NCBI GenBank assembly: GCA_013297745.1
Contig: JAAFIM010000032.1
Coordinates: 1-39,582 of the forward strand
Length of the DNA: 39,582 nt
DNA from: Chitinophagales bacterium
Lineage (GTDB): Bacteria > Bacteroidota > Bacteroidia > Chitinophagales > Saprospiraceae
Direction: 5' to 3'
Below, piece after piece: positions 16,652 through 24,337 of this stretch (its first letter is position 1; every line of letters starts with the position of its first letter). The notes under the pieces are model-generated. The model was not told where the DNA came from, searched no databases, and saw only the letters and a list, made by a program, of their open reading frames with translations. A program made the translations under genes and the position numbers.

Positions 16652-17980
16652 TTAAGAATAGAACATTCCTGCAATCGCAGCTGTCCAAAAACAGGCTATA
16701 GTTCCCCCTATAAGGGCTTTTATCCCCAAATCAGATAAGTTTTTTCGCTGGCTGGGTGCCAATCCGCCAATGCCGCCTATTTGTATGCCTATAGATGCAA
16801 AATTGGCAAAACCGCAAAGTGCGTAAGTTAATATGATTTTTGATTTAGCGCTAATGTAAGGCTCAATTTTGGGTATATCGGAATAGGCTACAAATTCATT
16901 TAAAATTGTTTTCTTGCCCAATATCTGCCCTACCATCATAATGTCTTGAGTGGGTGTGCCCAACAACCAAGCCACAGGCGACAACAGCACACCTAATATA
17001 TATTCTATATTAAAGTTGTCAAATAAAGCTACAGTCTTGCCGCTGGCATCTGTAATGCTTGTGCTGGTTTTTACAAAATCATTTAGCGTACTTTCGCCAA
17101 AACTGATATTCCCCAAAGTAGCGCTGCATATTGCATTGGCCATCGCTATAAATGCGGTAAAAACAACCAACATTGCCGCTACATTCACAGCCAATTTTAC
17201 CCCGTCAGTGGTGCCTTTGGCTATAGCATCCAATACGTCATCGCCAATCTGTTCTTTTGGGATTTCCATATCGCTGCTTATGTCTTCTTGGGTTTCTGGA
17301 TATAGCATCTTGGCTGCTACTATCGCTGCTGGTGCGGACATAATAGAGGCTGCTAAAAGGTGGGTAGCAAATTCTTGTCTGCTCGCTTCTGAATCTCCCC
17401 CCAACATACCCACATAAGCCACCATAACCCCGCCTGCAATAGTAGCCATACCGCCTACCATTAAGCACAAAATTTCAGATTTGCTCATCTTGTCCAAATA
17501 AGGCTTGATTACCAAGGGTGCTTCTGTTTGACCCATAAACACATTGGCTGCTGCTGCCATACTTTCAGCCCCAGATATGCGCATTACTTTTTGCATAGCC
17601 CAAGCCATACCATAGACTACTTTTTGTAAAATACCATAATAATATAACACAGAGGACAAAGCGGAGAAGAAAATTATAGTCGGCAAGGCTTGTACAGCAA
17701 AAATATAGCCTGTTGTGGGTATATTGACCAAGCCACCAAATACCAATTTGGAACCTTCTAAGGTGAAATCGCTGATTTTCAAAAATAAACCCGAAAATTT
17801 ATCAAACCCCCAACGCACTACCTCTACTTTTAGGATTAAAAAGGCCATAATGATTTGCATCAACAAACCCGTAGCTACTAATTTCCAATCTATACGGCTT
17901 CTATTGTTGCTAAATAAATAACATAGCCCAACCAAAAAACTAATACCCAATAATCCCCGTCCAATGCTTACAAAATCCAT
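16652..17980 (-). CDS. Concentrative nucleoside transporter (CNT/NupC family)
   Basis: Inner-membrane symporter that imports nucleosides using a proton or sodium gradient; 442 residues with about ten membrane segments. Hallmarks: the GQTEAPLVIKPY motif (nucleoside- and ion-binding loop), then the GGMATIAGGVMVAYVGML core helix, and NEFVAY with ALCGFANFASIGI near the C-terminus. An 80-residue hydrophilic insert in the middle (about 230-310) is common in Bacteroidota members. A -7 element lies 47 bp upstream. Together with deoC elsewhere in the window it would feed deoxyribonucleoside use. Family is certain; ion and substrate range are not. Confidence 0.95.
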   Translation of the reverse strand: MDFVSIGRGLLGISFLVGLCYLFSNNRSRIDWKLVATGLLMQIIMAFLILKVEVVRWGFDKFSGLFLKISDFTLEGSKLVFGGLVNIPTTGYIFAVQALPTIIFFSALSSVLYYYGILQKVVYGMAWAMQKVMRISGAESMAAAANVFMGQTEAPLVIKPYLDKMSKSEILCLMVGGMATIAGGVMVAYVGMLGGDSEASRQEFATHLLAASIMSAPAAIVAAKMLYPETQEDISSDMEIPKEQIGDDVLDAIAKGTTDGVKLAVNVAAMLVVFTAFIAMANAICSATLGNISFGESTLNDFVKTSTSITDASGKTVALFDNFNIEYILGVLLSPVAWLLGTPTQDIMMVGQILGKKTILNEFVAYSDIPKIEPYISAKSKIILTYALCGFANFASIGIQIGGIGGLAPSQRKNLSDLGIKALIGGTIACFWTAAIAGMFYS

Positions 17981-18026
17981 AATCTTATGCTGTTATAAAA
18001 AGTTTTGATAATTTACAAAATCAGCG

Positions 18027-18034
18027 CAAAGATA
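18027..18034 (-). promoter_or_regulatory. Promoter (-7 element) of the nucleoside transporter gene
   Basis: TATCTTTG followed by CGCTGA on the minus strand, 47 bp before the start; the -7 sequence equals those of katG and oxyR. Confidence 0.6.
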
Positions 18035-18127
18035 GTTAGAACTTGCAGATTACCGCTTAATAAAGCCTAATTTTTTTCTTTTTAATGAAAAAAAATGATA
18101 AAAGCCTTTTTTTATTATATTATCTGT

Positions 18128-18135
18128 TAATTTTG
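18128..18135 (+). promoter_or_regulatory. Promoter (-7 element) for the secreted-protein pair at 18209
   Basis: TAATTTTG followed by CCCCTCG, 74 bp before the start codon, matching the extended TAnnTTTGCCCC pattern. Confidence 0.55.
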
Positions 18136-18208
18136 CCCCTCGTTTTATTCTCGTAAAATGCCGATTTTATTCTCGTAATTTTTTTTTAATCTCATCTAAA
18201 TACTTTAT

Positions 18209-18625
18209 ATGATGCGAATGATTATATTCATAGTTTTGTTGGGCTTTGTGCTGAATGTGCAAGCGCAAGAATACCGACAACTTTCTTGGGAGGAAAAACT
18301 AAGCGAACAATACCGCTACCAATTTCCCAATAATCCAAAACCCAAAGCTGATGCGCAAATGCCTGTTAATCAAAGGCATAAAAACCACAAAATGCAAGCT
18401 GTCTTAACTCAAGCGGATAAACTCGCCCAACAAGAAGCCACACAAGCGCGTTGGGAGCGTGCTGATTACATCCTTTTGCATCAACAACAACGCCGTTTGG
18501 AGGCGCAAATTGATTTGTATCTGCGCGAATATCCCCACGAGACCACAACTATTCAAAAATATCAAACTGCATTGGAACAAACCAAACTGCGTAAATCTCA
18601 AATGATTCCTTATTGGACTAAATAA
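18209..18625 (+). CDS. Small secreted protein, unknown
   Basis: 138 residues with a signal peptide (MMRMIIFIVLLGFVLNVQAQ, cleavage near residue 20). The mature part is very rich in Gln, Lys, Arg and Tyr and mostly helical. An Ala/Gln-rich stretch (about 62-85) and QQQRRLEAQIDLYLREYP look like amphipathic helix. No family recognised. It sits 11 bp before the large T9SS cargo gene and shares its transcript, so it may help export or act with that protein, but this is inference from position only. A second Met at residue 4 could be the real start. Confidence 0.75.
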   Translation: MMRMIIFIVLLGFVLNVQAQEYRQLSWEEKLSEQYRYQFPNNPKPKADAQMPVNQRHKNHKMQAVLTQADKLAQQEATQARWERADYILLHQQQRRLEAQIDLYLREYPHETTTIQKYQTALEQTKLRKSQMIPYWTK

Positions 18626-18636
18626 ATTATTTTGCT

Positions 18637-21600
18637 ATGCTTAAATTTTTAATCTTTATAACTGTTTTTTTTGCTTGCTTAACTCAAGTACTGGCTCAAA
18701 GCACGGATTGTAATACCGCGTCGCCGCTTTGTCCTAATACTTTGGATACTTTTCCTGCTGGTGTCAATCAACCTGCTGCGCCTATAGGCAATAATTATGA
18801 TTGTTTGGGTACTCAACCCAACCCTGCTTGGTACACAGTAGCTATAGCCAGCAATGGTACTGTAGATATAACATTGGATAATACCAATAGTGAAGATATA
18901 GATTTTATACTTTGGGGACCTTTTCCGAATGTAGCGGCTGCTTATGCTGGCTGTGGCAATCTTGGTAATGGTGGGGCTACAGGGACAGTTATCGACTGTA
19001 GTTTCTCTGGTGCTGCGGTAGAACAGGTAACTATACCCAATGCTCAAGCGGGTGAGATTTATATGTTATTGATTACCAACTTCTCCAACTCACCCACTAA
19101 TATATTCTATAGCCAAAATACAGGTACAGCTTCCCTTAATTGTAGTTGTGATTTGAACGTTTCGTTCTTTGAAACGCCCATTCCTCAAAATGCGGGTACT
19201 ATTACTGATACTACTGCTACTTCTATGCAGGGGGTTATTTGCGCACCGAGTACACCGAGTGGCAGTCCCGACCAGTTTTTTATCACTATAGGTATAGGTG
19301 CGCCAGATGCCAACGACTCTTTGGATATTTACGCGCCCGCTACTACCATAGCCAACTCGTTTCAGGCGGGCAACTTTGGCGTATTTGGTCCTATCTATCC
19401 AGTTATTGGCCGTTATGATACGATGGAGGTTACTTTGATACTCACTGCTGACTATTCTGAAATTGGTATTCATACTTTTGATGTGGGTATAGTGACTTTT
19501 GGTACGAATAGTTGTATTCAGACGCTGCCTATTACCGTTGTGATACCTGGGGTAGAAATTACCGCGCCTGATACTTCCCTTTGTCCAGCTGTAGCGCATC
19601 AATTGCCGTTGTCTGCCAATATATTTACAGTAGCAGGAGCCAATTCTGGTTCTTACCAATGGCAACAAGTCGCTGGCGCAACGGCTGTTATTAGTAATCC
19701 AACCAGCGCTAATCCTACCGTGTCTATACCTAGCAATACGGTAAATGGGGATGTGTTTAGGTTTGCGCTGACTTACACGGACACAACAGGCTGTATTACT
19801 TCTGATACCATAGATATTTTTATGCAAAATCGCAATATAGCTCTTGATTTGACCTCTGATAGAAACGACCTTTGCAATAATTCTACCGCTCAAAATTTCC
19901 AGCTCTTGGCCAACTTGGATAGTGTGGGTATCAACGCCGCCAATGGGGTTTATACTTGGAACAATACGGCTACTTTATCCAATCCTACCATAGGCAATCC
20001 TACCGCTTCACTCACAGGAGCGTCTGCTGCTGACTCCGTTCAATACATTGTGCGCTTTGATTATGGCACTTGTACGGGTGCGGATACGCTTACTGTTCGG
20101 TTTAGAGATGCTTTTTTGAACGTCAATGCTAATCCTGATACCATTTGCAACGGACAAACGGCCAACTTAACGGCTATTTTGACAGACACTTTTGTAGTAA
20201 GCTCGCCCAATTGCAACGCTTATGATGTGACTACTATCCCTTTCAATCCCGTAATAGGCACTGGTACTGTGGTCGCCAACTTCTTGAGCCCTTTCTTTGG
20301 TACTCCTGACTTGGATGAAGGCGTTACTCCCGCTATACCTATAGGGTTTGACTTTGATTTCTTCTGCCAATCTAAAGACAGTTTTTATCTTTGTACCAAC
20401 GGAACGCTTCATTTTACCGAGCCTTTAAACACTACGTTTGGTTCTGTAGCCATTCCCGACAACTTTGATGAGAATGATTTAATCGCTTTTATGTCTGCTG
20501 ACTTAGACTTAGTGGCTGCTACAGTTGATTACTTTGTAGTTGGCACCGCGCCTAATCGCCGTTTGGTGGTCAATTATACCAATGCGTCTTACTTTTTTTC
20601 ATCTAATACTATGACCACGCAAGTTGTGCTGTATGAAAACGGGGGGATTATAGAAATACATAATACATTGTTAGAACCAGACCCGCTTGGTTTCAATACC
20701 ATGACTCAAGGGGTGGAAAACTCTACAGGTACTTTTGGTACCACTATCAACGGCCGCAACCAAAATACATTCACTTCTACCAACGAATCGTTTAGATTTA
20801 CGCCCGCGCTCAACGTGGTTACTTCTGTTCCCACTTATAATTGGCTGCCCAACAACAATACGCTCAATAGCCGCACTATTCATAACCCCGTAGCCAACCC
20901 CAATTCAAGCACTACTTATACGGTTACGGTTACCGATGTGGGTTGTGCTTATGTGGATAGCGTGCGGGTTGTGGTCAATCCTGCTTTGTCTGCTCCTACA
21001 GTGTCTTGTGGCGTTTCTACCACCAACACTATAGCCTATACTTGGGCTACTGTGCCAAATGCCAGCTATTATGAATATAGTATAGACGGGGTAAATTGGA
21101 TTAGCGTTTCTACCACTTCAGTTACCTTGACGGGTATAGCCACAGGCACAACCATCAACTTGCAAATACGCGGGGTTAATTTGGGCTTGCAATGTCCTTT
21201 CGGCAATATAACTATAGCAGCTTGCGCCACCCAATCTTGCAATTTGAGCTTAAATGTAGCCACTCGCCCCGCTACAAGTTGCGATGCGAGCCAAATACCT
21301 TCCAATGGCTTTGCGCAAATCAACATATTGACGGGTAATCCTCCCTTTACTTACAATATCGGCACGGGTTCTACCCCTGTAGATAGCTTCAATAACCTAA
21401 CGGCTGGTTCTTATACCCTCACTGTTACCGAAACTGCTACAGGCTGTGTGGCTACCAACAACTTCCAAATCAATAATATCACCGACGATGTGCTATTGGA
21501 CGCTTGGATAGGACAACAAGGACAAGATTCTACCACCGTTTTTGTGGGTCAATCGGTAGCTATCAACGCGGGGAATAACGATTCGCTTACTACTTATCTT

Positions 21601-22035
21601 TGGAACGGTAGCCCACTTATCAATAACCCTAACGCGGCAAGTACTTTTGTTAGCCCCACAGATACGGGTTGGTTGTTATATACGGTTACCGCCACAGGTA
21701 CAGTTTTGGGTTGTACCAATATAGATACCGTTTGGCTGCAGGTACAACCTGTTGGGTTGTTGGGAATACCCACTGCGTTCACCCCCAACGGGGATAATAA
21801 CAACGACCGCTTCCGCCCTGTGCAGTTGATAGGGGCTGAAGTGTTAGACTTTAAGGTCTATAACCGTTGGGGAACTTTGGTGTACGACAACAAAGACCTT
21901 AGCAACGGCGGTTGGGACGGCTCACACAACGACCAACCCCAACCTCGCGATGTGTATATCTACGTTTTGGAGTTCCGATTCCCTAATGAAAGCCAGAATA
22001 GAAACTTTAGGGGAGAAGTTACCCTTATTCGCTAA
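18637..22035 (+). CDS. Large secreted T9SS cargo protein with gliding-type C-terminal domain
   Basis: 1132 residues, exported and probably carried to the surface by the type IX secretion system. A signal peptide occupies about 1-20 (ends VLAQ). An N-terminal beta domain of about 150 residues (PNPAWYTVAIASNGTVDITL, then EQVTIPNAQAGEIYMLLITNF) resembles pre-peptidase C-terminal-type domains. The middle holds Ig/PKD-like repeats with TYTVTVTD and SYTLTVTET motifs. Residues 1039-1132 form the type B C-terminal domain: IPTAFTPNGDNNNDRF, VYNRWGTLVYDN, GGWDG, then a DVYIYVLEF strand and FRGEVTLIR. It is rich in Thr, Asn and paired Cys, with few Lys, as expected for an adhesin-like surface protein. 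Ligand unknown. Followed by a repeat-rich non-coding region with its terminator. Confidence 0.92.
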   Translation: MLKFLIFITVFFACLTQVLAQSTDCNTASPLCPNTLDTFPAGVNQPAAPIGNNYDCLGTQPNPAWYTVAIASNGTVDITLDNTNSEDIDFILWGPFPNVAAAYAGCGNLGNGGATGTVIDCSFSGAAVEQVTIPNAQAGEIYMLLITNFSNSPTNIFYSQNTGTASLNCSCDLNVSFFETPIPQNAGTITDTTATSMQGVICAPSTPSGSPDQFFITIGIGAPDANDSLDIYAPATTIANSFQAGNFGVFGPIYPVIGRYDTMEVTLILTADYSEIGIHTFDVGIVTFGTNSCIQTLPITVVIPGVEITAPDTSLCPAVAHQLPLSANIFTVAGANSGSYQWQQVAGATAVISNPTSANPTVSIPSNTVNGDVFRFALTYTDTTGCITSDTIDIFMQNRNIALDLTSDRNDLCNNSTAQNFQLLANLDSVGINAANGVYTWNNTATLSNPTIGNPTASLTGASAADSVQYIVRFDYGTCTGADTLTVRFRDAFLNVNANPDTICNGQTANLTAILTDTFVVSSPNCNAYDVTTIPFNPVIGTGTVVANFLSPFFGTPDLDEGVTPAIPIGFDFDFFCQSKDSFYLCTNGTLHFTEPLNTTFGSVAIPDNFDENDLIAFMSADLDLVAATVDYFVVGTAPNRRLVVNYTNASYFFSSNTMTTQVVLYENGGIIEIHNTLLEPDPLGFNTMTQGVENSTGTFGTTINGRNQNTFTSTNESFRFTPALNVVTSVPTYNWLPNNNTLNSRTIHNPVANPNSSTTYTVTVTDVGCAYVDSVRVVVNPALSAPTVSCGVSTTNTIAYTWATVPNASYYEYSIDGVNWISVSTTSVTLTGIATGTTINLQIRGVNLGLQCPFGNITIAACATQSCNLSLNVATRPATSCDASQIPSNGFAQINILTGNPPFTYNIGTGSTPVDSFNNLTAGSYTLTVTETATGCVATNNFQINNITDDVLLDAWIGQQGQDSTTVFVGQSVAINAGNNDSLTTYLWNGSPLINNPNAASTFVSPTDTGWLLYTVTATGTVLGCTNIDTVWLQVQPVGLLGIPTAFTPNGDNNNDRFRPVQLIGAEVLDFKVYNRWGTLVYDNKDLSNGGWDGSHNDQPQPRDVYIYVLEFRFPNESQNRNFRGEVTLIR

Positions 22036-22039
22036 TCAA

Positions 22040-22100
22040 TTAGTGATTAGTTGTTAGTGATTAGTTGTTAATGATTAACGATTAATGATTAGTTGTTGAT
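22040..22100. repeat. Heptad-type tandem repeat
   Basis: TTAGTGATTAGTTG occurs twice in perfect tandem (22040-22053 and 22054-22067) and continues in degenerate form to about 22100. A similar sequence in reverse orientation (AACAATTAACAATTATACAC, then TAATCACTA) lies near 22496-22525. Confidence 0.8.
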
Positions 22101-22120
22101 ACCAAGTTATTCTTATTTAT

Positions 22121-22160
22121 AAAAAAAACCTCTTAAGCATTACACTTAAGAGGTTTTTTT
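22121..22160. terminator. Terminator of the T9SS cargo gene
   Basis: Stem AAAACCTCTTAAG / CTTAAGAGGTTTT, loop CATTACA, A-run before and T-run after; works on both strands. Confidence 0.9.
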
Positions 22161-22249
22161 TATTTTCATAATCCAATTTGTAAAACGTAAAACAGTTTTT
22201 TGCGATAAGAAGAACTGTTTTTGCAAACAATTAATAGCAAATGACGCGT

Positions 22250-22446
22250 GGGACTTTAGTCCCGTAAGCAACAAAAAGCATCTTAATCAATTGTGCGGTG
22301 GTTTTAACCCCGCACAACAAGCAAAAAACACAACGACTTTAGAAATTAATCTTTATTATATGCCTTTTTAGCGTGCGGGGTTAAAACCACCGCACAATTA
22401 ACAAAGCGGATTTTTTTGCGCAATGGGGCTAAAGCCCCGCGCATTG
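22250..22446. repeat. Cluster of four REP-like palindromes
   Basis: GGGACTTTAGTCCC (22250-22263). A GTGCGG-T-GGTTTTAACC-CCGCAC type element (22289-22315). Its inverted copy (22373-22399), making a 27-bp inverted repeat with a 57-bp spacer. CAATG-GGGGCTAAAGCCCC-GCG-CATTG (22421-22446). All share a GC-rich stem around a TTTA/TTAA/CTAAAG-like centre. This arrangement is like bacterial interspersed mosaic elements. Confidence 0.8.
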
Positions 22447-22523
22447 TTTTATATTGATACAGGCTTATTTTTTTAACTGTTATAACAATTAATTATTAAC
22501 AATTAACAATTATACACTAATCA

Positions 22524-23999
22524 CTATCTACGCGCTGACCAGTTGCCCTTAATCGCTAATGTTAGCCCCGCTTCTTGTATGTTGACAAACAGCGTTTTGC
22601 CTGAAGGGGAAAAACAAACCCCTGCCATCTCCGACTTATAACCCACATTCTCTGCTATAACGTAAAACTTCCCCTGCGGGCTTATCCCCACTATGCGCGG
22701 ATGATGATTATCCTCTACAAAAATAAGGTCTCCGTTGGGTGCAATGGTTAAATTGTCCGCGTACTTAAGCAAATTGTGGTTGTTGGGTTCGCAAAAGAGT
22801 TCCAACTTAGCCCTTTTTTCAGCGTTCCTTTCCTTTTTTGTACCCTCATAAATGGAAGGTTGATAACAAAATATCTGCCCTGACTTGAGTTTTCCCCCGT
22901 TTGTGCAAGCAAAATATATCCCTTTTTCACCCGCCCAAATGCCTTCTCCGCGTGCAAAACACGCAGCTCCCGCTTTAAACCCCCTATATCTTAAGTTATC
23001 ATTATCAGGGCAGACGTTATCTAAAGGCAACCAATACACAGAATACTTAGTGTTGGGTTTAATATCGGCATTTTTCCAATTACGAGTGTCCATTTTCTGC
23101 TTGAAGGTAAAACATAAGGCTTCTAATTTCCCCCCTTTGTGCAAATCATTTCTATCGTTGGGGATAAATCTATAAAATAATCCCTCGTGCCTATCCTCTG
23201 TTAGATAAATAATCCCTGTTTTGGGGTCTTGAGCGGCTGCCTCGTGGTTAAATCTACCCATTGCTTTGATAGGGCGGGCAGGGTTTAAGTAAGGTGTTTC
23301 GGTTGCTTTTTGTATAAAAACATAACCGTGTGTTTGCTCATTTTGTTTGTTTTGGGGTTGAAAATCTTCTTCGCACGTTAGCCAATAGTTTTTATTCACC
23401 AATCCCCCCGCACAGTTGCGGCTTGTACCCGCCAAACTGACAAAACTTTTAACCACTTTGCCCGCGTTTTCATCGTATATGATAGTGCTACAACCGCCTA
23501 AATGGGGTGTTTTAGCATAACCGTGGTCAAAAAAATTGGCTTTCTTCAACTTATGAAGCAGTTTATTATCCTTGCCAAAAGGCGAATGTTCTAATTGATG
23601 CGATGATAACTCGTGGTTTCTTACCAATATCACCTTACCATTTGTTCCCGCGAAAGCGCACATACCGTCGGGACGACCAGCAGAAAGCAACCCGTCTGAT
23701 AGCTTATCACCAGCCCGCATTATGATTTTGTAACTAAATCCTTTGGGTAAATTCAATATCTTTTGTTTATCGGGTATTAATGCGCCGTAACCCTCACATA
23801 AATACTTTTTCCAAAGCGTGTTGGCGGCTGAATTAGCTTCGTTTTCAAGCTGATTAAAGTTATTATCCCATAAATTATCGGCTTCTGCCGCGCTCAAATG
23901 GCTTATATTTTGGGTTAAAATTTGCAATCCCGCAAAACTTAAGCCTATATTAAACAAACCTTTTAGGAACGTTCTACGCCCTAAACCTTTATTTTCCAT
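22524..23999 (-). CDS. PhoX-like phosphatase (DUF839), Tat-exported
   Basis: 491 residues. A twin-arginine signal (GRRTFLKG at 7-14, then a hydrophobic stretch to about 30) shows export of a folded, cofactor-bearing protein. The body matches PhoX/DUF839: VRNHELSSHQ at 126-135 with candidate metal-binding Glu130, GGCSTIIYD at 168-176, and GTSRNCAGGL at 191-200, in which Cys196 is the position that ligates the iron pair in PhoX, followed by WLTCEED. VEDNHHPRIVGISPQGK and FSPSGKTLFVNIQ near the end are standard beta-propeller strands. PhoX enzymes are calcium/iron phosphatases induced by phosphate starvation; the substrate here is not proven. Upstream lies the 43-bp repeat array. No Pho box recognised. 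Confidence 0.88.
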   Translation of the reverse strand: MENKGLGRRTFLKGLFNIGLSFAGLQILTQNISHLSAAEADNLWDNNFNQLENEANSAANTLWKKYLCEGYGALIPDKQKILNLPKGFSYKIIMRAGDKLSDGLLSAGRPDGMCAFAGTNGKVILVRNHELSSHQLEHSPFGKDNKLLHKLKKANFFDHGYAKTPHLGGCSTIIYDENAGKVVKSFVSLAGTSRNCAGGLVNKNYWLTCEEDFQPQNKQNEQTHGYVFIQKATETPYLNPARPIKAMGRFNHEAAAQDPKTGIIYLTEDRHEGLFYRFIPNDRNDLHKGGKLEALCFTFKQKMDTRNWKNADIKPNTKYSVYWLPLDNVCPDNDNLRYRGFKAGAACFARGEGIWAGEKGIYFACTNGGKLKSGQIFCYQPSIYEGTKKERNAEKRAKLELFCEPNNHNLLKYADNLTIAPNGDLIFVEDNHHPRIVGISPQGKFYVIAENVGYKSEMAGVCFSPSGKTLFVNIQEAGLTLAIKGNWSARR

Positions 24000-24337
24000 A
24001 ATTTATAACTTTTTAATAAAACAAACAGATTAAAATTTAAACAAAAAAATACTGTTTGGGTTTAATTTATATTATAAAACTTTTAGCCAAATTGTTTGTA
24101 TAAATAACAAAATGTTAATAATAATATAGCAAACAGGCTTATTGATAATACAAAACGCTAATAAGCGCACAATATACGGGCTTATTGATAATACAAAACG
24201 CTAATAAGCGCACAACATACAGGCTTTTTGATAATACAAAATGATAATAAGCGCACAACATACAGGCTTATTGATAATACAAAATGATAATAAGCGCACA
24301 ACATACAGGCTTATTGATACCACAAAATATAAAATTA
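24000..24337. other. Gene-free 338-bp region upstream of the phoX-like gene
   Basis: AT-rich. Its left part (24000-24135) should hold the phoX-like promoter, which I cannot place. Its right part is the 43-bp tandem array. It also forms the 3' flank of the porin gene, for which no separate terminator is visible; the hairpin in each repeat unit could serve. Confidence 0.7.
24136..24330. repeat. 43-bp tandem repeat, four full copies and one partial
   Basis: Units begin GGCTTATTGATAATACAAAA at 24136, 24179, 24222, 24265 and (partial) 24308, an exact 43-bp period. Copies 1-2 have CGCTAATAAGCGC after the A-run and copies 3-4 have TGATAATAAGCGC. Each unit holds an inverted pair GCTTATT / AATAAGC around 16 bases (copy 3 has GCTTTTT). 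No unique spacers separate the units, so this is not a CRISPR array. Confidence 0.93.

Larger units (their letters stand above)
22036..22523. other. Gene-free 488-bp mosaic of repeats, hairpins and palindromes
   Basis: Between two convergent genes. From left to right: a 14-bp tandem heptad-type repeat, a strong terminator, a hairpin (AAAACAGTT / AACTGTTTT, 22189-22221), four REP-like palindromes (22250-22446), a fragment resembling the junction of the 43-bp repeat found at 24136 (TATTGATAC + AGGCTTATT, 22452-22469), and inverted heptad-type sequence (22485-22525). No coding sequence is supported. Confidence 0.8.

Noticed and set aside
19090-19893. Long open frame on the minus strand inside the T9SS cargo gene
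   Set aside because: It lies antisense to a well-supported coding sequence and its translation is basic, low in hydrophobic order and has no motif: a shadow of the Thr/Asn-rich gene.
24136-24330. CRISPR array
   Set aside because: The 43-bp units join directly, with no unique spacers and no cas genes nearby.
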